Of a stretch of 14,996 nucleotides of DNA, positions 1 through 7,078 are shown piece after piece. How positions within the stretch are numbered: the first letter of the stretch is position 1; each line of letters begins with the position of its first letter. Position numbers and translations under genes: made by a program. Source of the stretch: Flavobacteriaceae bacterium (GTDB lineage: Bacteria; Bacteroidota; Bacteroidia; Flavobacteriales; Flavobacteriaceae); NCBI GenBank assembly GCA_020347545.1, contig CP070731.1:2367594-2382589 (forward strand). Reading direction: 5' to 3'. Below the pieces are notes generated by a model. The model saw only the letters and a program-made list of their open reading frames with translations, searched no databases and had not been told where the DNA came from.

Positions 1-1224
1 ACTAAACCAGTTCTCTCGATTGTAAAGCAGTCTGAAACGGGATCTGCTACAAACATTATCGCCGGTTTAGGTGTGGGAATGATGTCTACAGCGATTCCTA
101 TTATTTTAATTGCTGTTGCGATTATTGTATCCCATCATTTTGCAGGTTTATACGGAATCGCAATTGCTGCGGTAGGGATGCTTGCCAATACAGGAATTCA
201 ACTTGCCGTTGATGCCTACGGGCCGATTTCGGATAATGCAGGTGGTATTGCCGAGATGGCTGAATTGCCAAAGGAAGTTAGAGAGAGAACAGACAAACTT
301 GATGCTGTTGGAAACACTACGGCTGCTATTGGAAAAGGTTTTGCAATTGCCTCTGCTGCGTTAACTGCTTTGGCTCTGTTTGCCGCTTTTATGAAAACAG
401 CCAACGTTACGGCTATTGATGTTTCTCAACCAAAAATTATGGCTGGTTTGCTAGTAGGAGGAATGCTTCCATTTGTGTTTTCTGCCTTGTCTATGAATGC
501 TGTGGGACGTGCTGCCATGGCAATGATTGAAGAAGTGAGAAGACAATTTAGAGATATCCCGGCTTTACATGCTGCATTGGAAGTTATGAGAAAGTATGAT
601 TCAGATATGACTAAGGCTTCAGCAGAAGACAGAAAGACATTTGACGCGGCTGACGGGGTTGCTGAATATGAAAAATGTGTTGAAATTTCGACTCAGGCCT
701 CGATCAAGGAAATGGTCCTGCCCGGACTTTTGGCTATTGCTGTTCCGGTACTGATCGGTTTTATAGGAGGTGCTGAGATGCTTGGTGGGCTGCTCGCCGG
801 AGTGACCACTGCGGGAGTATTGATGGCGATTTTTCAATCGAATGCCGGTGGTGCATGGGACAATGCCAAAAAAATGATCGAGGAACAAGGAAGAAAAGGA
901 ACAGGTGCTCATAAAGCTGCGGTTGTTGGTGATACAGTAGGAGATCCGTTCAAAGATACTTCAGGCCCTTCGTTGAATATTTTGTTAAAATTGATGTCGG
1001 TTGTGGCCCTAGTGATTGCTCCAAGTATTGCACTGGATGCAGAAACCATTACAGCTCACAATATGGAATCGATTGAGCTTACTGAGCAGGTGGTGATCAG
1101 CGAAACATCTGATGAGGAACTTGTGAAAGACGAAAAGACCATTGTGGTTGAAACTGAAAAGGTGTCAGAGAAAAAGGTGGAAGCCGATAAAAAGGAAGAT
1201 TCAGAAGAGAATAACGAAAAATAG
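1..1224 (+). CDS. hppA: K+-dependent-type membrane-bound ion-translocating pyrophosphatase (C-terminal half, 5' partial)
   Basis: Integral membrane enzyme that couples hydrolysis of cytoplasmic pyrophosphate to pumping of H+ and/or Na+ across the inner membrane. The frame is open from base 1, so the gene starts outside the window. The first in-frame start-like codon (GTG at 73) lies mid-protein and is not a real start. About 407 residues are visible, roughly the C-terminal half of a usual 700-830 residue protein. Seen in order: an Asp-rich substrate-loop motif DAYGPISDNAGGIAEMA, GNTTAAIGKGFAI, and VGDTVGDPFKDTSGPSLN, with hydrophobic helices between them. In this family the residue after GNTT separates K+-dependent (Ala) from K+-independent (Lys) enzymes. 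Here it is Ala, followed three residues later by Gly, so K+-dependent is expected. Whether it pumps Na+, H+ or both depends on an upstream helix that is not visible. The last 55 or so residues form an unusual hydrophilic Glu/Lys-rich tail. A strong terminator follows. Confidence 0.96.
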   Translation, partial: TKPVLSIVKQSETGSATNIIAGLGVGMMSTAIPIILIAVAIIVSHHFAGLYGIAIAAVGMLANTGIQLAVDAYGPISDNAGGIAEMAELPKEVRERTDKLDAVGNTTAAIGKGFAIASAALTALALFAAFMKTANVTAIDVSQPKIMAGLLVGGMLPFVFSALSMNAVGRAAMAMIEEVRRQFRDIPALHAALEVMRKYDSDMTKASAEDRKTFDAADGVAEYEKCVEISTQASIKEMVLPGLLAIAVPVLIGFIGGAEMLGGLLAGVTTAGVLMAIFQSNAGGAWDNAKKMIEEQGRKGTGAHKAAVVGDTVGDPFKDTSGPSLNILLKLMSVVALVIAPSIALDAETITAHNMESIELTEQVVISETSDEELVKDEKTIVVETEKVSEKKVEADKKEDSEENNEK

Positions 1225-1250
1225 CAGGATTTAATCTAATTGAACCTGTT

Positions 1251-1284
1251 AAAAATGCGAACCAAAAGGTTCGCATTTTTTTTG
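1251..1284 (+). terminator. Rho-independent terminator of hppA
   Basis: A perfect hairpin with arms AATGCGAACC and GGTTCGCATT (extended by A/T pairs), a 4-base AAAA loop and a run of eight T on the plus strand. It lies 27 bases after the hppA stop and separates hppA from the next operon. Confidence 0.93.
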
Positions 1285-1308
1285 CTACATAAATTGAAGG
1301 TTAAATAA

Positions 1309-1339
1309 TTGGATTTCACCTTGGTTTTTAGTAACTTTA
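1309..1339 (+). promoter_or_regulatory. Probable Bacteroidota housekeeping promoter of the flavin reductase-M20-P-loop operon
   Basis: TTG at 1309-1311, a 20-base spacer, then TAACTTTA at 1332-1339. This matches the Bacteroidota -33/-7 pattern (TTG, 17-23 bases, TAnnTTTG) with one mismatch at the last base. Transcription would begin around 1345, leaving a leader of about 30 bases before the ATG at 1374. The position directly after the hppA terminator supports it. Confidence 0.6.
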
Positions 1340-1373
1340 GAAGATAGGGTTTATCATTAAATGAAGACGTATT

Positions 1374-1988
1374 ATGCAAGTGAAGGAACCTTTTAAAGAC
1401 TTTATCTCCCTAGACGTTAAAGAATCAATCTGGGATCATTTTTATGCCGTTGCTCCCTTGGTGGTTATTGGAACGCAGGAAGAGAACGGATTCGATCTTG
1501 CTCCAAAACATATGGTCACCCCTTTAGGTTTTTCAGATTATTTTGGATTTGTCTGCACTCCCCGACACAAAACATATCACAACATCAATGATTATGAAAG
1601 GTTTTCAGTTAGTTTTGTGAAACCCGATCAGATTTTAATGTCTTCTCTGGCAGCTATGCCAAGAGATTCCGTTAAGGACTTTTCTGAGGAAATAACCAAT
1701 CAGATCCCTACAATCTATAATGAAACAGGGACAAGTATTTATTTAAAGGATTCCTATGTGATTTTGGACTGCTTGCTCTATAAGATCATTGATGGATTTG
1801 ATGATTACAGTTTGATATGTGGTAAAGTAGAATCGGCCTGGGTGGACAAGGATTATATAATCGTATCGGATGAAGGACAGCAGAATCAAATTTACCAGAA
1901 TCCCCTTTTGGCTTACATAGCCCCGGGAAGGTTTGCGAGCATTAAGAAGACCTTGAGCTACCCGTACCCAAAGGATTTCAAACGATAA
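1374..1988 (+). CDS. Flavin reductase-like FMN-binding split-barrel protein
   Basis: A 204-residue soluble protein with the look of the flavin reductase-like domain family (FMN-binding split barrel). Residues 25-80 carry the typical pattern: a PLVVIGT strand, DLAPKHMVTPLGF (a loop expected near the flavin phosphate), a FVCTPRHKTYHNI strand-helix and a SVSFV strand. The C-terminus (about 177-200, NPLLAYIAPGRFASI) also resembles members of this family. Related proteins bind FMN and either reduce free flavin with NAD(P)H or act as flavoenzymes on small molecules. The specific reaction cannot be read from sequence. There is no signal peptide, so it is expected in the cytoplasm. The ATG at 1374 is preceded by ATT and has no Shine-Dalgarno. 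It is the first gene of a three-gene operon, 18 bases before the M20 hydrolase, which suggests linked substrates (inference). Confidence 0.82.
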   Translation: MQVKEPFKDFISLDVKESIWDHFYAVAPLVVIGTQEENGFDLAPKHMVTPLGFSDYFGFVCTPRHKTYHNINDYERFSVSFVKPDQILMSSLAAMPRDSVKDFSEEITNQIPTIYNETGTSIYLKDSYVILDCLLYKIIDGFDDYSLICGKVESAWVDKDYIIVSDEGQQNQIYQNPLLAYIAPGRFASIKKTLSYPYPKDFKR

Positions 1989-2006
1989 GGAATTAAATAG
2001 TTTGGC

Positions 2007-3194
2007 ATGGAAACATCTATAGCTAGACATATTGATGAGTATTTAAAGGAGCATCAGAATGAAATGATAGCTTTTTTAAAGCGCCTTGTTGCCTGTGAAA
2101 CTCCATCGAGGGATTCAAATTCGCAAATTCAATTACTCAGGATCTTGGAAAAGACCCTGGGAGAACTCGGATTCTATACAATTTTGCTTCCTGGAAAAGA
2201 AACGGGTGGATACCTTTTTGCAAGACCTGTTGAGAAAGAGGGAAGGGGAATTCAACTCATGGTGGGTCATTGTGATACGGTATGGAAGTTGAACACGATC
2301 GAATCCATGCCAATTAGGGAAATAAACGGAAAAATAGCTGGACCGGGAATTTTTGATATGAAAGCTGGTATAACGCAAATGATCTTTGCTCTAAAATCAC
2401 TGAGGGAGATTCAGGCCAAAATGGATCTGTGCCCGGTAATACTGATCAATTCTGATGAGGAAATAGGGAGTTTTGAGTCTACTTCGGCCATCCGCAGAAT
2501 TTCAAAAATAGCTAAGAGAGCCTTTATTTTAGAACCCCCGTTAGGATTTGAAGGTAAATTGAAAACAGCGCGAAAAGGGATCGGGAAATTTATCATCAAG
2601 GTTAAAGGAAAACCGGCTCATGCCGGACTAAATCCCGGAGAAGGCGTAAGTGCCATCGTTGAATTGTCTTATCAGATTCAGAATTTGTTTCAATTGAATG
2701 ATTTTGAAAAGGGTATTACCGTGAATGTTGGTATGATCCAGGGAGGCTCATCAGCGAATGTTATTGCAGAAGAGAGTCAGGCTGTTGTTGATGTAAGAGT
2801 ATATAACCTGGAGGATGCCCGGTCAGTCGAAAGGAAGATTCTGGGCCTTCGGCCAAAACACAAAGGGACGGAAATATCAATTGAAGGAGGATTTGGAAGG
2901 CCTCCGATGGAAAGAACCGAACGAAATCAAAAGCTTTGGAAACTGGCTAAAAAAATAGGACAAAGTATGGAACTGAGCCTTGAAGAGACCACGGCCGGAG
3001 GAGGATCAGATGGCAATACGACAAGTCTTTACACGGCAACCCTCGACGGCCTGGGAACGGTTGGAGACGGAGCCCATGCAAGACACGAGTTTATATTCAA
3101 AGAAAAGCTTATAGAAAGAACTACACTTTTAGCCATGCTGCTGGCAAACGAAGATATAGAGCAAGAAATTAGTGTTTCACCCCAAAAAGCATAA
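2007..3194 (+). CDS. M20-family metallohydrolase, carboxypeptidase G2/glutamate carboxypeptidase-like
   Basis: A 395-residue dizinc hydrolase of peptidase family M20, which cleaves amide bonds in C-terminal glutamate compounds, N-acyl amino acids or small peptides. All expected metal and catalytic residues are visible: HxD motif H88 and D90 (GHCDTV), bridging D117 (GIFDMKAG), catalytic-pair E151/E152 (NSDEEIGS), E176 (ILEPP) and the late histidine H360 (ARHEF). A GGGSDGN loop (about 331-337) resembles the GGGTDA-type loop of carboxypeptidase G2. The lid/dimerisation domain lies at about residues 188-300 (start KTARKG, with PAHAG at 203-207). There is no signal peptide, unlike secreted CPG2, so a cytoplasmic role is likely. 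It sits between the flavin reductase-like gene and the P-loop gene, with gaps of 18 and 3 bases, so co-translation is likely. The exact substrate is unknown; glutamate-type amides are the best guess from family similarity. Confidence 0.88.
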   Translation: METSIARHIDEYLKEHQNEMIAFLKRLVACETPSRDSNSQIQLLRILEKTLGELGFYTILLPGKETGGYLFARPVEKEGRGIQLMVGHCDTVWKLNTIESMPIREINGKIAGPGIFDMKAGITQMIFALKSLREIQAKMDLCPVILINSDEEIGSFESTSAIRRISKIAKRAFILEPPLGFEGKLKTARKGIGKFIIKVKGKPAHAGLNPGEGVSAIVELSYQIQNLFQLNDFEKGITVNVGMIQGGSSANVIAEESQAVVDVRVYNLEDARSVERKILGLRPKHKGTEISIEGGFGRPPMERTERNQKLWKLAKKIGQSMELSLEETTAGGGSDGNTTSLYTATLDGLGTVGDGAHARHEFIFKEKLIERTTLLAMLLANEDIEQEISVSPQKA

Positions 3195-3197
3195 ATT

Positions 3198-4235
3198 ATG
3201 AATTCAGAATATATTTTTTCTTCGATGCTGAGAATAGGTGATTTGGACAAATACCCGTTTGAAGTTAAGAAATTGGAGAAGTTTAAATGGAAAACAGGAG
3301 ATTACATAGTCGGACAGATTACCAAAACCGGAAATGATCAGATGGAAATAGAGCTGATCAATGGAAGAATGAGACGTTTTATGAAAGAGGACCTGGTTAC
3401 AGGGGCGCTTGGAGAAAGGTATGCAACTCTCGAGGCCACGGGATCCTGGAGAGAAGTGGAAGAGGATGGTATCATGCACCTTCTTACGGGAGGGGGCCTC
3501 ATAGGGAAATGTACCTCTAAATCTGTTCGCCTCCCTGAACTTATTGAAATCAAGTATGTTGGACATATAATGAGGGAAGGTAAAATATGTAAAATGGACG
3601 ATTATGTGCAAACTGTACCCTACAGAAAATTCGAAATGCCTGTCATTCTTCTTGTCGGGACATCGATGTCAGCGGGTAAAACAACCGTGGCCAGAATCAT
3701 TGTAAATCAATTGAAGCGGGCCGGGCTTAAAATTGTTGCTGGTAAACTGACAGGAGCCAGTAGGTTCCGGGATACACTTTCGCTTAAGGATGTTGGAGCG
3801 AATCATATTTTTGATTTTGTGGATATTGGATTACCGTCTACCATCTATCCCAGAGAGAAATTCAGAAAGAAACTTACACAGTTGTTAAGCAGAATACAAG
3901 GAGTTGAAGCTGATGTTGCAGTAATTGAATTGGGCGCCTCCCCACTTGAACCTTATAATGGTGATATTGCTTTTGAGGAATTGAAAGACTGTGTTAAATG
4001 TAATATTTTATGCGCTTCAGATCCGTACGCGGTCTATGGTGTGATGAAGAGTTTTAAACTGGTGCCCGATATTGTTAGTGGTATTGCCACAAATACATTT
4101 GCCGGAGCTGAACTAATTGAAAAATTATGTGGAGTCAGGGCGTTGAATTTAATAGAGCCTGAAACTGCTGAAGAATTACGACAGATTCTTTCAAAGAAGC
4201 TTCAAATCAACCTGGAACCCCATTTGTTAAATTAG
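3198..4235 (+). CDS. Two-domain P-loop protein with BioD/DUF1611-like NTPase domain, function unknown
   Basis: A 345-residue soluble protein that I do not recognise with certainty. Residues 1-145 are rich in predicted strands and charged residues (GDYIVGQITKTG, TGGGLIGKCTSKS) and look like a separate accessory domain. Residues 148-300 form a P-loop domain. VGTSMSAGKTT (153-163) has the spacing of dethiobiotin synthetase and DUF1611-type P-loops (GTxxxxGKT) rather than the classic Walker A. A hydrophobic strand ending AVIELGASP (241-249), with E244-E245 region acidic, is a candidate Walker B-like strand. The later ILCASDPYAVYGV (270-282) and VSGIATNTFAGA (293-304) fit core strands of the same fold. 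Some DUF1611 proteins act on D-glutamate, which would suit the M20 neighbour, but homology here is only suggested. It starts 3 bases after the M20 stop and ends the operon. No clear terminator follows. Confidence 0.72.
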   Translation: MNSEYIFSSMLRIGDLDKYPFEVKKLEKFKWKTGDYIVGQITKTGNDQMEIELINGRMRRFMKEDLVTGALGERYATLEATGSWREVEEDGIMHLLTGGGLIGKCTSKSVRLPELIEIKYVGHIMREGKICKMDDYVQTVPYRKFEMPVILLVGTSMSAGKTTVARIIVNQLKRAGLKIVAGKLTGASRFRDTLSLKDVGANHIFDFVDIGLPSTIYPREKFRKKLTQLLSRIQGVEADVAVIELGASPLEPYNGDIAFEELKDCVKCNILCASDPYAVYGVMKSFKLVPDIVSGIATNTFAGAELIEKLCGVRALNLIEPETAEELRQILSKKLQINLEPHLLN

Positions 4236-4248
4236 TCGATCTTTTTGC

Positions 4249-4280
4249 TTGGGAATTCTTCCTTAAAAAAGTTACCTTTG
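4249..4280 (+). promoter_or_regulatory. Probable Bacteroidota promoter of the outer-membrane barrel gene
   Basis: TTG at 4249-4251, a 21-base spacer and TACCTTTG at 4273-4280, an exact match to TAnnTTTG. The expected start of transcription is about 4286, giving a very short leader to the ATG at 4299. A GAGG at 4291-4294 lies 4 bases before the ATG and could act as a weak ribosome binding site. Confidence 0.68.
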
Positions 4281-4298
4281 ATTTTTCAATGAGGTATT

Positions 4299-4952
4299 AT
4301 GCTTAAGACAGCCATACTGTTTCTGTTTTTTATCGGTTTTCTTCAGGCACAGAATAAAGACATGTTTGTTGATGACAAATACCTTGAAGACCAGCTTTAT
4401 TTTAATCTTACTTACGTTCAGTTACTCAACACTCCTGATCCCATAAATCAGTCAGGATTCTCGTTTGGAGTCGGCTTGGGTTTTATCAAGGATTTTCCTT
4501 TAAATAAAAGGCGGAATATTGCTTTGGGAGCAGGTTTGGGCTATGGTTTTACCAATTATTATTTCAACATTAGACTGGATGAGATAGTTCCTCCCATCGA
4601 AAAGAGTACACTGAACAATAAAATTAATATTCATACTGCAGAACTTCCCCTGGAATTGAGGTTCAGAGGGTCTACCGCCTCTAAATACAAATTCTGGAGA
4701 TTTTATCCCGGATTTAAAATTGCCTATATTTTTGCGAATAAGACAAGTTCAGACAAGGCATATGATTACGATATCAGGGACATCGTTGAGATCAATGAGT
4801 TTATCTACGGGCTTACATTTTCAGCAGGGTACAACAAATGGAACCTGCATGTGTATTACGGTCTAAACGATCTATTGAACAATACTCCAGATAACCCTTA
4901 CGATATCAATGTAAACGATATCCGATTGGGATTGATATTTTATATATTCTGA
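4299..4952 (+). CDS. Outer-membrane beta-barrel protein, PorT-like family
   Basis: A 217-residue predicted outer-membrane beta-barrel. It has a classic signal peptide (residues 1-17, LKTAILFLFFIGFLQA then QNK), so cleavage after A17 is expected. Alternating hydrophobic strands follow, for example SGFSFGVGLGFIKDF, IALGAGLGYGFTNYYFNI, ELPLELRF and YGLTFSAGYNKW. The protein ends in RLGLIFYIF, a final strand with the terminal Phe typical of barrels inserted by BamA. Size and pattern fit the small Bacteroidota barrels annotated as PorT family or outer membrane beta-barrel proteins. It is not shown to be the type IX secretion protein PorT itself, and no other secretion genes are nearby. It has its own promoter and appears monocistronic. 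Its last 13 bases overlap the 3' end of the minus-strand membrane protein gene. Confidence 0.8.
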   Translation: MLKTAILFLFFIGFLQAQNKDMFVDDKYLEDQLYFNLTYVQLLNTPDPINQSGFSFGVGLGFIKDFPLNKRRNIALGAGLGYGFTNYYFNIRLDEIVPPIEKSTLNNKINIHTAELPLELRFRGSTASKYKFWRFYPGFKIAYIFANKTSSDKAYDYDIRDIVEINEFIYGLTFSAGYNKWNLHVYYGLNDLLNNTPDNPYDINVNDIRLGLIFYIF

Positions 4953-5548
4953 TACACCTGAAAACTAAGAAATTGGGAGATCATACCCAGTAAAAAGCCC
5001 AGATAAATTTCTTTTGGCCTGTGTGCATTGAGCCCGAGCCTGGAAACCCCAATCAGTCCCGCGATTAAGAACAATCCTGATAATAAGGAAGTAAAATTAA
5101 GATGGTATTCATAGCTCATCACCATGACGAATCCAATAATACCGCCAATCCCCAACATATGAAGACTGGTTTTTATATTGATATTAAAAAAGAGATAGGT
5201 AAAACTCAGAGCGAACGCAACGCCAAAAAAGGAAAAGGCCAGTAGATCCGCAATTTGAATTCCCAGCATTGCCCTTCCTAAAAGAAAGGAAAGCATGATA
5301 AAGAAAAGAACTGGAAACTTTCTTTCGTCAATTGTTCTTAAATGATAATCCTCGATCATTTTCACTCTTTTCAACAAAGCCAGAAGAAGGATGGGAACAA
5401 TATACGTACTGACAAAAACAATAAGTAGAATGATATATTCCTGTTGCTTAACAATATGCTTGGGAGTGAGGTATAAGTATAAAAAACTGCCAAAAAATGA
5501 AAACAGCAGTGGATGTAGTATGTAGGAAACCAGCTTGTAAATAAACAT
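4940..5548 (-). CDS. Small integral membrane protein, PAP2-like (phosphatidic acid phosphatase-related)
   Basis: A 202-residue inner-membrane protein with about six hydrophobic helices (roughly 5-27, 38-60, 78-97, 98-121, 130-148 and 153-195). Three short motifs echo the PAP2 phosphatase active site in the right order. They are DERKFP (74-79, compare KxxxxxxRP), TSLH (127-130, compare PSGH) and SRLGLNAHRPKE (169-180, compare SRxxxxxHxxxD). The presumed catalytic histidines (H130, H176) and R170 are kept, while the PSG part and the final acidic position differ (Glu instead of Asp). It could be an active lipid or pyrophosphate phosphatase of divergent type, or an inactive relative. It begins 3 bases after the rpoN stop, so it is very probably co-transcribed with rpoN. 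Its end overlaps the convergent barrel gene. Confidence 0.72.
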   Translation of the reverse strand: MFIYKLVSYILHPLLFSFFGSFLYLYLTPKHIVKQQEYIILLIVFVSTYIVPILLLALLKRVKMIEDYHLRTIDERKFPVLFFIMLSFLLGRAMLGIQIADLLAFSFFGVAFALSFTYLFFNINIKTSLHMLGIGGIIGFVMVMSYEYHLNFTSLLSGLFLIAGLIGVSRLGLNAHRPKEIYLGFLLGMISQFLSFQVYQNI

Positions 5549-5551
5549 AAA

Positions 5552-7003
5552 TCAAAGAATCTTTTTTCTTAACCTGGCCACGGGAATATCTAGTTGTTCC
5601 CGATATTTGGCCACAGTTCTTCGGGCGATAAGATAGCCACTTTCTTTCAATAATTTAGATAGCTTTTCGTCGGTAAGGGGTTTCTTCTTATCCTCCTTAT
5701 CAATTACGGTCTGTAAAATTTTCTTGATCTCCCTGGTCGAAATATCTTCACCCTGTTCATTTTTTACGGATTCAGAAAAGAATTCCTTAACAAGTTTTGT
5801 TCCATAGGGTGTATCCACATATTTGCTATTGGCAACCCTTGAAACCGTAGAAACATCCATATTGATCTGATCGGCGATATCTTTTAGTACCATTGGCCTC
5901 AATTTCCGCTCGTCCCCGGTCAATAGAAACTCTTTCTGATAGTTCATAATCGCTGTCATGGTAATCATCAGTGTCTGCTGACGTTGTTTAATGGCATCAA
6001 TAAACCATTTAGCCGCATCCAGTTTTTGCTTTATGAACATAATTGCATCTTTCTGGGATTTTGACTTTTCTTTCGATTCTGAATACCCTTTCAGCATGTT
6101 ATCATACTCTCTCGAAATATGAAGATCAGGAGCATTTCTTGCATTGAGGCTTAATTCGAGATTACCTTCATTGATTCGAATCGTAAAATCTGGTACGATG
6201 TGCTCGATTATGGTCTGATTTCCCGAAAACGCCCCTCCGGGCTTTGGGTTTAAGCGCTCTATTTCTTTAATGGCTCCTTTTAATTCTTCCATGGTAATAT
6301 TGAATTTCTGGGCCATTTTAGCATAATGCTTCTTCACAAACTGGTCAAAAGAATTGTCCAGAATTTCCTGGGCCAGCTTTCGATCTTTGGTTTCTTCTTT
6401 TCTTTTTAATTGCAAAGACAAACATTCTTTTAAGGAACGGGCACCAACCCCTGCAGGATCCAGTTGCTGTATCACTTCCAGAATCTTTTCGACCTCCTCT
6501 TGGGAGGTATAGATATTTTCAGAAAAAGCAAGATCATCTATAATATCATCTATCGTTCTTCGGATATACCCATTATCGTCAATACAACCCACCATAAACT
6601 CGGCGATTAATTCTTCCTGGGGGTCAAGGCTAAAAGTATGCAGCTGATTACTGAGATGCTGGTTAAAGGTTATGCCCCCGGAATAAGGAATTCGATTGTC
6701 TTCGTCATCAGTACTGTAGTTATTTGACTGCAACTTATAACTGGGGATCTCATCATCGCTGAGATAGTCGTCAATATTGATCTCAGTTTCTATGGATTCA
6801 GTTCCTGTATCATCGTATTCGTTCCCGTTTTCCTGGAATTCATCAACACTTTCCTTACCGCTTTCCAACGCGGGATTTTCTTCAATTTCCTGTGACAACT
6901 TCTGTTCAAATGCCTGCGTAGGCAATTGAATCAACTTCATCAACTGAATTTGCTGAGGTGATAGTTTTTGCTGTAATTTTTGCTGTAAATTCTGTTTTAA
7001 CAT
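5552..7003 (-). CDS. rpoN: RNA polymerase sigma-54 factor
   Basis: A 483-residue sigma-54, which directs RNA polymerase to -24/-12 promoters and needs an AAA+ enhancer-binding activator to open DNA. Region I is a Gln/Leu-rich activator-responsive segment (1-46, LSPQQIQLMKLIQLPTQAFEQ). Region II is acidic and low in complexity (about 48-105). The core-binding region follows (about 113-305, with LDPAGVGARSLKECL at 181-195). The helix-turn-helix is at about 372-392 (LKDIADQINMDVSTVSRVAN), and the RpoN box ARRTVAKYRE is at 460-469. Length and all domains are normal, so it should be functional. It lies 75 bases after asnS with its own candidate promoter, and 3 bases before the PAP2-like gene. No enhancer-binding protein gene is present in the window. 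Confidence 0.98.
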   Translation of the reverse strand: MLKQNLQQKLQQKLSPQQIQLMKLIQLPTQAFEQKLSQEIEENPALESGKESVDEFQENGNEYDDTGTESIETEINIDDYLSDDEIPSYKLQSNNYSTDDEDNRIPYSGGITFNQHLSNQLHTFSLDPQEELIAEFMVGCIDDNGYIRRTIDDIIDDLAFSENIYTSQEEVEKILEVIQQLDPAGVGARSLKECLSLQLKRKEETKDRKLAQEILDNSFDQFVKKHYAKMAQKFNITMEELKGAIKEIERLNPKPGGAFSGNQTIIEHIVPDFTIRINEGNLELSLNARNAPDLHISREYDNMLKGYSESKEKSKSQKDAIMFIKQKLDAAKWFIDAIKQRQQTLMITMTAIMNYQKEFLLTGDERKLRPMVLKDIADQINMDVSTVSRVANSKYVDTPYGTKLVKEFFSESVKNEQGEDISTREIKKILQTVIDKEDKKKPLTDEKLSKLLKESGYLIARRTVAKYREQLDIPVARLRKKIL

Positions 7004-7022
7004 ACAAGTTTTAACTGTCAGC

Positions 7023-7051
7023 TAAAGTTACAAAAAAAGTGTGAGGCTCAA
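7023..7051 (-). promoter_or_regulatory. Probable Bacteroidota promoter of rpoN
   Basis: On the minus strand, TTG (plus positions 7049-7051), an 18-base spacer and TAACTTTA (7023-7030), one mismatch from TAnnTTTG. It sits in the 75-base gap between asnS and rpoN, about 20 bases before the rpoN ATG. Confidence 0.55.
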
Positions 7052-7078
7052 GAAATCAGGCCATCTTATCAATACCTG

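Noticed and set aside
619..912. 97-codon antisense frame inside hppA
   Set aside because: It lies fully opposite strongly conserved pyrophosphatase coding sequence and its protein has no domain pattern; other long antisense frames in the window were dismissed for the same reason.
1361..1396. Short open frame ATG..TAA (11 codons) overlapping the start of the flavin reductase-like gene
   Set aside because: Too short, no ribosome binding site, and the peptide has no recognisable feature; it could be chance in an A/T-rich leader.
2001..2025. TTTGGCATGG resembling a sigma-54 -24 element before the M20 gene
   Set aside because: No TTGC at the -12 position with proper spacing, and the site lies between tightly linked operon genes.
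4299..4952. Calling the barrel gene porT of the type IX secretion system
   Set aside because: Only general barrel features are visible and no type IX or ubiE neighbour is present, so a PorT-like family label is safer.
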